DNA from: Anaerolineae bacterium
GTDB lineage: Bacteria > Chloroflexota > Anaerolineae > Anaerolineales > UBA4823
DNA: 64,000 nt
Direction: 5' to 3'
NCBI GenBank assembly: GCA_003327455.1
Contig: QOQU01000013.1
Span: 62,001-126,000 of the forward strand
Positions within the stretch are counted from its first letter, which is position 1, and each line of letters begins with the position of its first letter. The notes beneath the pieces are model-generated. The model worked only from the letters and a program-made list of their open reading frames with translations, had not been told where the DNA came from and did not search any database. The position numbers and the translations under genes are program-made. Shown here piece after piece: positions 36,504-44,619 of the stretch.

Positions 36504-37307
36504 TTATTCTACGATAGAGTTCGCGGGTCGGTTGGTCACCAAACCCCACGGGTCGGCGGTTAAAAAGTCCTCGACCATCTGAACGAAATCCTTCATTCGA
36601 CAAACGGAAATCGAGCCGTAATTGAGAGGATAGCTCAACCATTTGCCCTGTTCCTCCAGGCGATGTTGGACGGGATGCAGATCAATGCGGGGGTCCAGAT
36701 CCAGGTCTCGGACATACATCCGGTAAGTCCGGTCTTCCCAGCGATCGCTCAGGCGCACCTGGCCGCGAAACTCTTTCCAATAGCGATAAGGCACTCCCAC
36801 CCGCTGTTCGGCATAATGTAATAACGAAATCGCCTGCACATCGGCGCCGAGCAGCAGAATTTTGAAATCCAGCTCGATCATCCGCTCGAACGCCGACTCG
36901 GGGTCAAAGGCGCCAGGCGTATGACGACCGGCAAGGTCAGAAGCATAGCGACCAATGACAGCGACGGATTGCAGCGGGTGAGGGGTACGCCGGGCAAGAT
37001 GATGCTGGCGCACCAGTTCGGAGAATGTCCCCATGCCGACAGACGGCGTCGTCTGGAGGTCAAAGGGCTCGCCGCGCGCAAACGCAAAGTTGAACGTGGG
37101 CACCACCAGCGTCCCCTGAGAGGCTTCGGGGGAAGGATCTTCCAGATCGACCCCCAGGGTTTCCGCAAGGACGTGCAGGATCATCTCTGCCCCTCCCTCG
37201 GGCCTGCCGAGAAAATGCAGCGCCGAATGCACCATCACCCCATCACCGCGCTGCAAACCGATTGCATAAAGTGCTTCTAACAACGAGCGGCGGGATAACG
37301 CTTTCAC
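36504..37307 (-). CDS. AAC(3)-family N-acyltransferase
   Basis: A 267-residue member of the aminoglycoside 3-N-acetyltransferase family: 'GDGVMVHSALHFLG', 'GTLVVPTFNFAF', 'RRTPHPLQSVAVIGRYA' and 'ILLLGADVQAISLLHYAEQ' are all family blocks. In O-antigen and antibiotic loci such proteins acylate amino sugars, and some use carrier-protein-bound acyl groups. Its start overlaps the GNAT stop by four bases (ATGA). Sitting in an operon with an aminoacyl carrier protein makes it a good candidate for the transferase that moves the loaded acyl or aminoacyl group to a sugar amine. Drug resistance is not implied. Confidence 0.8.
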   Translation of the reverse strand: MKALSRRSLLEALYAIGLQRGDGVMVHSALHFLGRPEGGAEMILHVLAETLGVDLEDPSPEASQGTLVVPTFNFAFARGEPFDLQTTPSVGMGTFSELVRQHHLARRTPHPLQSVAVIGRYASDLAGRHTPGAFDPESAFERMIELDFKILLLGADVQAISLLHYAEQRVGVPYRYWKEFRGQVRLSDRWEDRTYRMYVRDLDLDPRIDLHPVQHRLEEQGKWLSYPLNYGSISVCRMKDFVQMVEDFLTADPWGLVTNRPANSIVE

Positions 37308-37804
37308 TCTACATACTCATCCCATAGCAAACGCCCGACCCGAAATTCGAGCTTGAAGCCCATCCGTTCGTAGAGTTTCCAACTGGCTTCATTATCCCGC
37401 AGAACCTGGATTTCAACCGAGTGGACGCCCTGCTCGCGCAGCCAGTTGAGCGCCAAACGGGAAAGCTTATCGCCAATTCCCAGGCGGCGTGCTTCGGGTT
37501 CAATCCACATGTCGCTCAATTCTCCAACCAGTACGCCTCCCATATAAGCCGGCACGCGTTTGATGCGGCAGAGCATGAAGCCAACCACGTGCCCGTCTAT
37601 CTCGGCTATATCCACGCGGCTAAATCGCCCCAGGGTGCGCCGAAAGGAATCCAGCCAGACCTCTCCTACGTTTTCGGGGTGCGGCAAGCGGTAGCCAACC
37701 TGATAGAAAAACTGATTCAGCTTGGTGTAGAACTCCATTAAGATGGGGAAATCGGCTTCGGTTGCCAGACGATAGTGGACAGGGGTTTGGATTGTTTCGC
37801 TCAT
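37304..37804 (-). CDS. GNAT family N-acetyltransferase
   Basis: About 166 residues. The start used is the ATG at 37802-37804, which overlaps the ligase stop as ATGA. The acetyl-CoA-binding motif A is 'DMWIEPEARRLGIGDKLSRL' and motif B is 'GVHSVEIQVLRDNEASWKLY'. 'VGFMLCRIKRVPAYMGG' forms the preceding strand. GNAT enzymes acylate amines. Together with the AAC(3)-like neighbour it gives this small operon two candidate amine acyltransferases. The substrate is unknown. Confidence 0.85.
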   Translation of the reverse strand: MSETIQTPVHYRLATEADFPILMEFYTKLNQFFYQVGYRLPHPENVGEVWLDSFRRTLGRFSRVDIAEIDGHVVGFMLCRIKRVPAYMGGVLVGELSDMWIEPEARRLGIGDKLSRLALNWLREQGVHSVEIQVLRDNEASWKLYERMGFKLEFRVGRLLWDEYVE

Positions 37805-38994
37805 TGAAGGATCTCCTGCATGGATTGGGGCCATCGGGTATGGTCGAAGCCAAATTGAGCTAAAAAGGCAAAAGCAATCCGCTCTAAACCAAAGGCAACA
37901 CAGCCGGTATGGGCAGGTGAGCCATCGGGTAGACGGATGTTCAGGTGCCGACCGAAGAAATCCTGATGGTAATTGTAAGAACCTACTGCCAGGGTGCTAT
38001 TTTTGAAGGGAAGCCTGGCGCGGATCTCGTATTTCAATTGAAAAGCGCTTTGAAAAGCAGCCTGTTTGCGGAATTCACCGATAAAAAAGGGATCGTTGGC
38101 GCTTTCGACGCGGTAGGCAAAACCGATCTGCTCGAAAACGCCCTGCATTCGCCGGCGGGCAACTTCGCGGTTCTCCAGCACAAAGTCTTTCTGCCCGACA
38201 AAAATCACTTCACGCATCGTAAAGTTCCACAATCGCTCTAGCGAATGAAGATTGAGCGACTCGTAGCGGAAACAATTGCCTACCGCTGTGGCGGTTACCC
38301 CCTCGGGGGGCAAGGTTTGATCCGCCAGCGTGAAGTATAAGTGATAACAAACGGCAGGAGAAAGCAAGGTTTGAATGGGCGCAAAGCGTTCAAAAGGCAC
38401 ACTGAGATTTCCGTGCTGATCACAAGCAGCCGATTCGGCGAACGCATCGATCTGATCCAGGTCTTCGCGCAAATGGGTGGCAAAGGAAAGCGAATGAGGA
38501 AAGGCACGAAAATACCCCACCCGCTCTAAGAAGCGCGCCGGGATCAGGGTTGGAAAGCGATAGGGCTGCGCAGAAAACGAGGCAGCTAAATCCAGGAATT
38601 GTCTCTCGAACCACTCCATCAGGCGGGTAACCAGCGGCCCCAAGGTATAAATTCCGCTCGCTTCGGGATAGATTTCAGCACGGCGCATCAACTCGAGCAT
38701 GGGATCTGCCTCATAAGGGGTGGGGCGGTCGAGATAATCTTCGAGGATTTGCACTTTTGGGCGAATAGCCCCCTGGGTCATTGAAACTACCACGCGCTGC
38801 ACCTTTGCTGCGATGGCGGCTTGCTCATCTTCAGCAATGGGATGCGCTAATTCAAGGGTGATTTGATTTCCTTCAGCCGAAATCTGAGCATGAGCGATCC
38901 GTTCATCGACATAAGCCAGCTTGGACTGCACCTCTCCCACCAGATGAGGAGGAATGAGCAATTGCGGAGTGATTTGAAGGCTGGTGGCGTTCAC
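37801..38994 (-). CDS. Amino acid:[carrier protein] ligase (class II aaRS-like)
   Basis: A 397-residue homologue of seryl-tRNA synthetase catalytic domains that charge carrier proteins instead of tRNA. Class II motif 2 is Cys241-Phe-Arg243-Tyr-Glu245, and motif 3 is 'VAFGLERIAFAF' (Arg372). Cys216 in 'SPAVCYHLYF' and Cys365 in 'AHTGCVAFG', with an acidic residue, match the zinc site of the Bradyrhizobium Bll0957-type enzymes. No tRNA-binding coiled coil is present; instead an extra N-terminal ~90 residues occurs. The reaction would be ATP-dependent adenylation of a small amino acid and transfer to the phosphopantetheine of the carrier protein encoded immediately upstream (ATGA overlap). Confidence 0.8.
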   Translation of the reverse strand: MNATSLQITPQLLIPPHLVGEVQSKLAYVDERIAHAQISAEGNQITLELAHPIAEDEQAAIAAKVQRVVVSMTQGAIRPKVQILEDYLDRPTPYEADPMLELMRRAEIYPEASGIYTLGPLVTRLMEWFERQFLDLAASFSAQPYRFPTLIPARFLERVGYFRAFPHSLSFATHLREDLDQIDAFAESAACDQHGNLSVPFERFAPIQTLLSPAVCYHLYFTLADQTLPPEGVTATAVGNCFRYESLNLHSLERLWNFTMREVIFVGQKDFVLENREVARRRMQGVFEQIGFAYRVESANDPFFIGEFRKQAAFQSAFQLKYEIRARLPFKNSTLAVGSYNYHQDFFGRHLNIRLPDGSPAHTGCVAFGLERIAFAFLAQFGFDHTRWPQSMQEILQ

Positions 38995-39257
38995 GATTCA
39001 ACTCCAGAGTGATGGTTTTCAAGATACTGCTGGATAGCCGCCACACTGGTCAAAGTTGCAATCGTGTCAGCGTTGATCTCGACTCCAAAAAACTCTTCCA
39101 GGCGCATCATCACTTCCATGTGACCCATCGAATCCCATTGCGGTAAATCACCAAAAGCCAGATCAGCCGCAATTTGTTCGACAGGCACCTGCAATGCTAA
39201 GGAGAGCGCTTGGCGAATTCGCTCGTGCAGGGAGGTTGACGAAACAGGTTGATTCAT
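38991..39257 (-). CDS. Acyl carrier protein (aminoacyl carrier)
   Basis: An 88-residue carrier protein. The phosphopantetheine attachment Ser is residue 43 in 'LPQWDSMGHMEVMMRLEE', followed by the typical helix III region 'TIATLTSVAAIQQYLE'. The start used is the ATG at 39255-39257, with GGAG seven bases upstream; an ATG two codons earlier is possible. It overlaps the ligase start by four bases, so the two are translationally coupled, which is the usual arrangement for carrier-protein-specific aminoacyl ligases. A separate phosphopantetheinyl transferase is not encoded nearby. Confidence 0.85.
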   Translation of the reverse strand: MNQPVSSTSLHERIRQALSLALQVPVEQIAADLAFGDLPQWDSMGHMEVMMRLEEFFGVEINADTIATLTSVAAIQQYLENHHSGVES

Positions 39258-39279
39258 AATCATGCTCCATAAAAGGGGT

Positions 39280-39888
39280 TTAGGGGATCGACAACATTTG
39301 CTTTTGGGCGATGCTTTTAGAAAATGTTTTCCCGTTGTATAAATAGGTGACATCGAGCTTTTTTGGCTCACCGGGCAGAGGGTCTTCGCCGAACTCTTCC
39401 TCCGTCGCAACCACCTCTAATTTCCCATCTCTGATCTTGGCTCGCAGCAGAGGCGCCACATCGATCCAGCTATCTTTGGCTCCATATTTTGCCGAGAGAA
39501 TGATCGGTTCATCCTCAGCGGATACAGGAGGAGTTGGAGTTTCAAAGAAGCGGGTCTGGCTTCTATCCAGTTGAGTCACCGGGGCGAGCCTGGTCATAAA
39601 ATCGGGGTTAAATACGATCTTCCAGATGCTGATGACCAAGCCGAGCGCATCGACAAACAAAGCCGCTCCGGCGGCGGTCACCACATTGGGAGAATAGCGT
39701 TGATGGTTGAGCAGGATTATGGCAGAGAGAATCATGATTGCGGTCAGAAGCACAACCGAGGCGTAGCCCATGACCAGCCGCAATTGAAACCAGCGGTTCT
39801 CATGGGCTTTATGTTGATCAAAGGTCTCTCGTTCCTGCCTCAAACGCTCTCTGATCCGCTCAATTTCGGGCTCAATAGTCTTTTCCAT
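39280..39888 (-). CDS. Membrane protein with C-terminal DUF3395-like domain
   Basis: 202 residues: an N-terminal charged coil, two membrane helices ('ASVVLLTAIMILSAIILLNH' and 'AALFVDALGLVISIWKIVF'), then a soluble domain. The domain reads 'ILSAKYGAKDSWIDVAPLL' and 'EEFGEDPLPGEPKKLDVTYL', the pattern of DUF3395, also found at the C terminus of some DnaJ-like proteins. Function is unknown. It ends 22 bases before the carrier protein gene, so it may be co-transcribed with that operon. Confidence 0.65.
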   Translation of the reverse strand: MEKTIEPEIERIRERLRQERETFDQHKAHENRWFQLRLVMGYASVVLLTAIMILSAIILLNHQRYSPNVVTAAGAALFVDALGLVISIWKIVFNPDFMTRLAPVTQLDRSQTRFFETPTPPVSAEDEPIILSAKYGAKDSWIDVAPLLRAKIRDGKLEVVATEEEFGEDPLPGEPKKLDVTYLYNGKTFSKSIAQKQMLSIP

Positions 39889-40028
39889 CGGACAGTCTCT
39901 CCTGTTGATCTCTCAGGCATGGGAAGAATCGCGGGCATAGAAGTTAAGTAAGGTAACGCATATATTGGCAAGAGTATAACGCACAAAAGCGGGCAAAATC
40001 AAGCCCTCCAGGCAAAGTGGACTAACTG

Positions 40029-40982
40029 CTAAACTTTCACCTTCAAAACCCCAACACTCTGATATTGAGGCTCCCAAACGCCCCACGGCATTCCATTGTC
40101 ACCAGAACGAAAATAAAAACTGGCAAGGTTATCGCGCAATTCAGCGCACTCGCGCAACCTCTCCATCAACTCGGCATAGCGATTGTAGTTGGAAGGAGTT
40201 TCGGGCGCAAGATCAAAAGCGCGGCGCAGAGTGGTCTCGGTATAACACCAGCCTTGCGAAGGTTGATGAAACCAATCGCTCTCCTGTGCGGCTCCCAGCG
40301 TTGCCAGCAAAAGCCCACCGGGTTTCAATACCCGCATCAACTCGCTCACCACGACGGGCAGTTGATCGGGAGGGTTGTGTTCCAGTGCCGAGAGAGCCGC
40401 AACCGCATCGAGGGAATTGTCGGGAATGTCGGTGAGGTGAGCAAGGTCCTGGTTGTAAATCCAGACGCTGCCGTGATGCCTCCCATTCCCCTCTGCCTGG
40501 ATGAAAGGTGATGGAGGTAAAGCGTTCCTTCGGGCTGGTTTCGAGAGGGAGGCTGGAGGTGTGGACTTCCAACAACCACTCATCATCTGCTTGATCGACC
40601 CGAGACGGGTTCTCAGCGAATCATTCCTACGCCAGGCATTCACCAAAGCATAGAGGGGCGGGTTCAAATCCGTCTGGCGAAGCCCTTTTACCCTTGTCCA
40701 GCGCCGAAAGCGCCACGGCAAATCCGCGCGGTTCGAGCGATCAACGCTCAGCACCACCGCGCCGTGAGCCGCCAGAAACCATTGCAACACCCCAGTGCCG
40801 GCGCCGGCATCCAGAATCACTTTGCCACTTACCTCCCCTAAATGAGAGAGAATCCAGGCTAAATCCAGCAGGTAATGCCAGCCAAACTCGAGTTGCAATT
40901 GACGGGCAGTGGCTTTTAGCTCTTCAACCAGCGGGCGGTGCTGATCCAGTAAATCCACCGCCAGGATTTCAATCTTGTCCAT
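40029..40982 (-). CDS. Class I SAM-dependent methyltransferase
   Basis: About 317 residues. Motif I is 'GKVILDAGAGTGVLQWFLAA', the acidic strand-2 end is 'AVVLSVDRSN', and 'SLDAVAALSALEHNPPDQL' is the Methyltransf_11-type motif after strand 4. The start at 40980-40982 has a GGAG five to six bases upstream and overlaps the preceding gene by 14 bases. An insertion of ~90 residues between strands 2 and 3 is larger than usual. The substrate is probably a glycan or lipid-linked sugar, judging from the capsule-type gene upstream. Confidence 0.8.
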   Translation of the reverse strand: MDKIEILAVDLLDQHRPLVEELKATARQLQLEFGWHYLLDLAWILSHLGEVSGKVILDAGAGTGVLQWFLAAHGAVVLSVDRSNRADLPWRFRRWTRVKGLRQTDLNPPLYALVNAWRRNDSLRTRLGSIKQMMSGCWKSTPPASLSKPARRNALPPSPFIQAEGNGRHHGSVWIYNQDLAHLTDIPDNSLDAVAALSALEHNPPDQLPVVVSELMRVLKPGGLLLATLGAAQESDWFHQPSQGWCYTETTLRRAFDLAPETPSNYNRYAELMERLRECAELRDNLASFYFRSGDNGMPWGVWEPQYQSVGVLKVKV

Positions 40983-42621
40983 AAACACTCCATTCCAATT
41001 CATCGGACAGCAAGAAATCTCCCTTGCCTTGAAAACCGCTCAGAATTGTCCGAAGGGTTGGCGAACGCTCTGCCAGGAGGTCTTGCCAGCCGAACTCGCG
41101 CAGCTGGACAAAGCCAGGCCGCTTTGCAGCTTGCAGGTAATCTCCAAATGGGAGCGAGGCACGGTAGAGTTGATAGTATAAAAAACGGCGCGCATTGCGT
41201 TGAAAATCGGGTGGGACCTCGATTTTCTCGAGGGTCAACATCGCCTCTGCCAGCCGTTCGAATTCATCGGTAGATTGGGCAAAGAACACCATGGGATACT
41301 GGGTATAGCGCGCTTTGGCTGCACACAAGACCGGCACCCCTAAAATGGCTGCTTCCAATCCAATCGAAGAGTTATACACCATCAAGAATTTCGAGCGTTG
41401 GATCAACTCATAAGAACTGAGATATTCTTGTGAGTCGATAAAAATCACATTGGACATTTTGTTCACGGCGTTGGCTTCCACCCAGCCGCGCACGCTCTCG
41501 CGCGCCTGTTTTGCCGTCCCAGGGCGCATCTCATCTGGATGAGCACGGATCACAAAGAGCGTTTCAGGATGAGCGCAAATGACTTTCAGTACGTGCTCCA
41601 ACCAGTGGAACATGTGTCGAAAGACCACATTGGCATGCACCTGACTGGTGTCATAGACCACATTGGTAAAGACGGGTACGATCTGACGGAATTGAGCGGC
41701 TTTTTGCAAAAATGCTTCATCTAAGCCTTTGATCTGCGGCCAGAAGCGAATGCCAGCCATCGTGAATTTGCCCTGAAAGCGCTTTTCCAGATAGGCATCC
41801 AGGCGTTGGCTCTGGCGTTCGTTCAAATCAAATGAATCAGGGATGTGGATCGGATATGCCGTGGCTTCCCCCTCGGTAAAGAAAGCCGAAAAGGGTTGAA
41901 AGCCCACCTCCTGCGTGACCACCCGAATCCCCCTGTGTAAAGCCACCCAGCGCGCAGTAGCCTCGGGATACATAATTCCATTGAAAATCAGGCAAGCGGT
42001 GGGTTTTTCCTGATTCAGGAGTTGATCGAAGTGAACCGCAACGTTATACGCCGAGAGGATGTACTGGCGCAGAAGATAACGGGTGGGTTCATCCTCTGGC
42101 AAATGGTGGCAACGCAGTGCCCAGCGGATCGAAGGCAAGACGAATCTGCCCAGCGGGATGGGTTCATCAAAAAGGGGAGTGGCAAATTCAAATTCGCCCA
42201 GCTCTTCTACACTCAATTTGGCAAGCATCTCAGCAAGCTGCTCTTCGGTTCGAGGAGCGAACCAATACGTCTCAAAAGCCTGGGTGAGACATTTGGTCTG
42301 ATCGATACAGGCTTTACACGGAGGTGGCTGGCGATAATCCTGGCGGTTTGTCCCTAACACACACGGGGACATGCCTGCCTGGCAGACAAACTGAACGATG
42401 CGATAGCCGCCTAGCTTCAATCCCAGCGCAGCCAGAAGGGTGAAAGCAGCGTTCTGGCTGAGGGCGGAAAGACGCGACGAAGTGTTGAAAACCACGATGG
42501 TGGGTAAATTCTCACCTCGCGGGGCATGCACCCGCACCTGACGAGACAAACGCTTCAAGCGTTGGCGGTTTTGCCAGCCCGCCCAGCGAAGCTGGAGTTT
42601 TTTCCAGAAGGGTCTATTCAT
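40969..42621 (-). CDS. Capsule polysaccharide biosynthesis-like transferase (GT-B)
   Basis: A 550-residue soluble protein. The second half has 'FVIRAHPDEMRPG', 'SSYELIQRSKFLMVYNSSIG' and 'LEAAILGVPVLCAAKARY', the donor-binding blocks of the KpsC/KpsS/LipB-like capsule transferases. The N-terminal half has a Cys-rich segment ('PPPCKACIDQTKCL') of the kind seen in related UDP-sugar or Kdo transferase-like proteins. It overlaps the lectin gene by four bases and the methyltransferase by 14, so they form one operon. The product is most likely a capsule or exopolysaccharide; the sugar is unknown. Confidence 0.7.
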   Translation of the reverse strand: MNRPFWKKLQLRWAGWQNRQRLKRLSRQVRVHAPRGENLPTIVVFNTSSRLSALSQNAAFTLLAALGLKLGGYRIVQFVCQAGMSPCVLGTNRQDYRQPPPCKACIDQTKCLTQAFETYWFAPRTEEQLAEMLAKLSVEELGEFEFATPLFDEPIPLGRFVLPSIRWALRCHHLPEDEPTRYLLRQYILSAYNVAVHFDQLLNQEKPTACLIFNGIMYPEATARWVALHRGIRVVTQEVGFQPFSAFFTEGEATAYPIHIPDSFDLNERQSQRLDAYLEKRFQGKFTMAGIRFWPQIKGLDEAFLQKAAQFRQIVPVFTNVVYDTSQVHANVVFRHMFHWLEHVLKVICAHPETLFVIRAHPDEMRPGTAKQARESVRGWVEANAVNKMSNVIFIDSQEYLSSYELIQRSKFLMVYNSSIGLEAAILGVPVLCAAKARYTQYPMVFFAQSTDEFERLAEAMLTLEKIEVPPDFQRNARRFLYYQLYRASLPFGDYLQAAKRPGFVQLREFGWQDLLAERSPTLRTILSGFQGKGDFLLSDELEWSVYGQD

Positions 42622-43076
42622 CGCCAGACCTCCACCTGAACCCAGAGAGAACCCGAATTATCGCTCAGGCGCACATCGTTGATCCCCAGATATAACTTGC
42701 CTGCTTCACCCATACGATGGCGAAAATCTTGACCGACAAAAAAAGGAGCTCCATCGCCTACTTTAGCGATCAGGGCTGCATGGGAAACCCCGCGCAGGAC
42801 ATTACAATCACAGTTTGGGTCTCCGCCGAAGCCAAGGGCATCATAAACGCCACCGCTCCAGGGAGACCACAAGCCCGACACATAACGGATGATCAACAGG
42901 TCACCCGATTGAATTTCAAGTCCGCTATCATTCCAGGGCTGATCAGCCCGCACTTCAATCAAGCGTGGATTGGTTTGTTGCGCAAAGCTGAGCGTAGCAG
43001 CGGAGCGGTTGGGCAGCCAGGCAATTGCACGACAGAGGAATACAGCTCCGAAAAAGGAAAGGAAAACCTTGTGCAT
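42618..43076 (-). CDS. Secreted LecA/PA-IL-like lectin domain protein
   Basis: 152 residues with a signal peptide. The mature domain matches the PA-IL (LecA) fold pattern: 'IEVRADQPWNDSGLEIQSGD', 'VSHAALIAKVGDGAPFFVG' and 'GKLYLGINDVRLSDNSGSLW'. The last motif carries the Asn/Asp residues that bind calcium and galactose in PA-IL. Co-transcription with a capsule-type transferase (ATGA overlap) suggests it recognises or anchors the polysaccharide made by this cluster. Confidence 0.65.
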   Translation of the reverse strand: MHKVFLSFFGAVFLCRAIAWLPNRSAATLSFAQQTNPRLIEVRADQPWNDSGLEIQSGDLLIIRYVSGLWSPWSGGVYDALGFGGDPNCDCNVLRGVSHAALIAKVGDGAPFFVGQDFRHRMGEAGKLYLGINDVRLSDNSGSLWVQVEVWR

Positions 43077-43649
43077 TACTCTTTACCCTGCATTTGGACT
43101 CCGGGATGAACTATTTTAATTCATTTCAGCCTTTTTATATGGAGAACGAATTCTAAAGCCTTCGTTTTCTCACTCCAGAACCCCTCCAAATCTCCTGCTG
43201 GAGAGGAAGAGACGCTTCACATACGTGATTGATGATTAAGGCGGTCACCCACTTAATGGATGCGTCATAAGTCTCTTAAGACATCAAGACTCGAAATTTG
43301 CTCACCAGGGTTTAGTCCGCTCAATGCCTGTTCCACGCTGTTCACCCCGGCTTCACCTGTGCCTCGAAGTGATTTGGCACGGGCTCCATCTCTGACATGA
43401 TGCCAGAAACGTTCAATCGGATTCAAATCAGAGCAATAAGTGGACCAATTTGATGCGCACCGCCAGAAAAGGGACATCTGAGCAGGTGGAAGGGTGAGTT
43501 ATCAAACTCTTGTTCAAAACCTCAATTGCCACAATTTTTTCACTTCGACTTCACAAATTATCCATAACTATGCCCTAAACTTGTTTTCAAGTTAATCCTA
43601 AAGAGGATTTGCACCTTCTATATCTAACTTTAACATCAAGGAGAAAATC
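43077..43649. other. 573-bp gap between the glycan and respiratory clusters
   Basis: It holds an IS630-type transposase remnant (43265-43477) and, on the right, an AT-rich segment that must contain the divergent promoter of the plus-strand respiratory operon. I do not see a clear -35/-10 pair. The direction of transcription switches here, so the transposon remnant sits at an operon boundary. Confidence 0.45.
43265..43477 (-). pseudogene. IS630-family transposase remnant
   Basis: A 70-residue minus-strand frame carries 'YCSDLNPIERFWHHVRDGA', matching the last DDE block of IS630/Tc1-mariner transposases ('SPDLNPIE-W'). The rest of the enzyme, about 250 residues, is absent, and the preceding sequence has no recognisable catalytic Asp. 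I could not find terminal inverted repeats. It is a decayed insertion. Confidence 0.6.
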
Positions 43650-44558
43650 ATGCTCAAGAAAGTCTTACTCGCAATATTGATTTTAACCGTGATCGGCGCT
43701 GGCGGCGTAGCGATCGCTTACCAGATGACGAGAGCAGCCACTGATCGGGCGGCTGACTCAACCGTCATCGAGCAAAGTGAAGCAGGTATCGTCTCCGCCA
43801 GCGCGCCTCAAACCGCGCCAGGTGGGCAACCTGTTGCCGCTGCCGAGGGGTTGATCGGCGATCCCTGGCAAGCCCGCGGCGTGATCACCCGTTTAGACAC
43901 CAACGGGCTGGAACTCGCCAGCGAGAACGGTGAGAAGGCTTATGTGGAACTCGGACCCTCCAATTACTGGCAATCCCAGGGCATTTCCTTGCAGGTTGGG
44001 CAACGGGTCACCGTAACAGGTACGGTCAACGAGGGTCAGATTCACGCCGCCCAAATCCAACTGGAGGATGGCAGCACATTACAACTCCGCAATGAAACTG
44101 GGCAGCCGATGTGGAGCGGCGGCGCGGGCAACGCGCGTGGTCAGCAGGGTGCAAATGGCGACGGCACTCACAGCCCCGACCCCCAGGCACAGGTGGATGA
44201 ATGGATTAACCTCGAGGGCACCTTGATCGCCTTCCAAAACGGCAGTATGACCCTATCTACATCCGAGGGTGAGCTGGTCACCTTCAAGACCGGACGCCCC
44301 AGCTTCTTTGCCGGGCAGGGAATCACCTTTCAGGTAGGGGATGCCATCCGCGTGCTTGGTTTCTATCAGGGTGATCAATTCATTGCCGCGGAGATCACTA
44401 ACCTTGCCAGCGGGCAGCGGGTGATGTTACGCGATCCCAATGGACGTCCGCTGTGGGCCGGTCCGGGTAACGGCAATGGTCAGGGCAATGGGAATGGTCA
44501 GGGCAACGGCAATAGTCCGGGCAGTGGTGCGGGCTATGGACGAGGTGGAAATCAATAA
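43650..44558 (+). CDS. Secreted OB-fold (DUF5666-like) protein with Gly/Asn-rich C terminus
   Basis: 302 residues with a signal anchor. Two related ~80-residue domains: 'ARGVITRLDTNGLELASENG' with 'LQVGQRVTVTGTVNEGQIHA', then 'LEGTLIAFQNGSMTLSTSEG' with 'FQVGDAIRVLGFYQGDQFIA'. These are OB-fold DUF5666-like units. A Gly/Asn/Gln-rich tail follows, built on GNGQ. Start: ATG after AAGGAG. It is the first gene of the plus-strand respiratory operon, 61 bases before cytochrome b; it may be a periplasmic accessory, but this is inferred only from position. Confidence 0.7.
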   Translation: MLKKVLLAILILTVIGAGGVAIAYQMTRAATDRAADSTVIEQSEAGIVSASAPQTAPGGQPVAAAEGLIGDPWQARGVITRLDTNGLELASENGEKAYVELGPSNYWQSQGISLQVGQRVTVTGTVNEGQIHAAQIQLEDGSTLQLRNETGQPMWSGGAGNARGQQGANGDGTHSPDPQAQVDEWINLEGTLIAFQNGSMTLSTSEGELVTFKTGRPSFFAGQGITFQVGDAIRVLGFYQGDQFIAAEITNLASGQRVMLRDPNGRPLWAGPGNGNGQGNGNGQGNGNSPGSGAGYGRGGNQ

Positions 44559-44619
44559 TCCAATCCGGAGGGCTGGTTATCGCAACCATTGCCCTCCGAG
44601 AAACTGGAGTAGCGTTGTG

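Noticed and set aside
36504-37307. Reading the AAC(3)-like gene as an aminoglycoside resistance gene
   Set aside because: It lies in a carrier-protein/glycan operon and the family has many non-resistance members.
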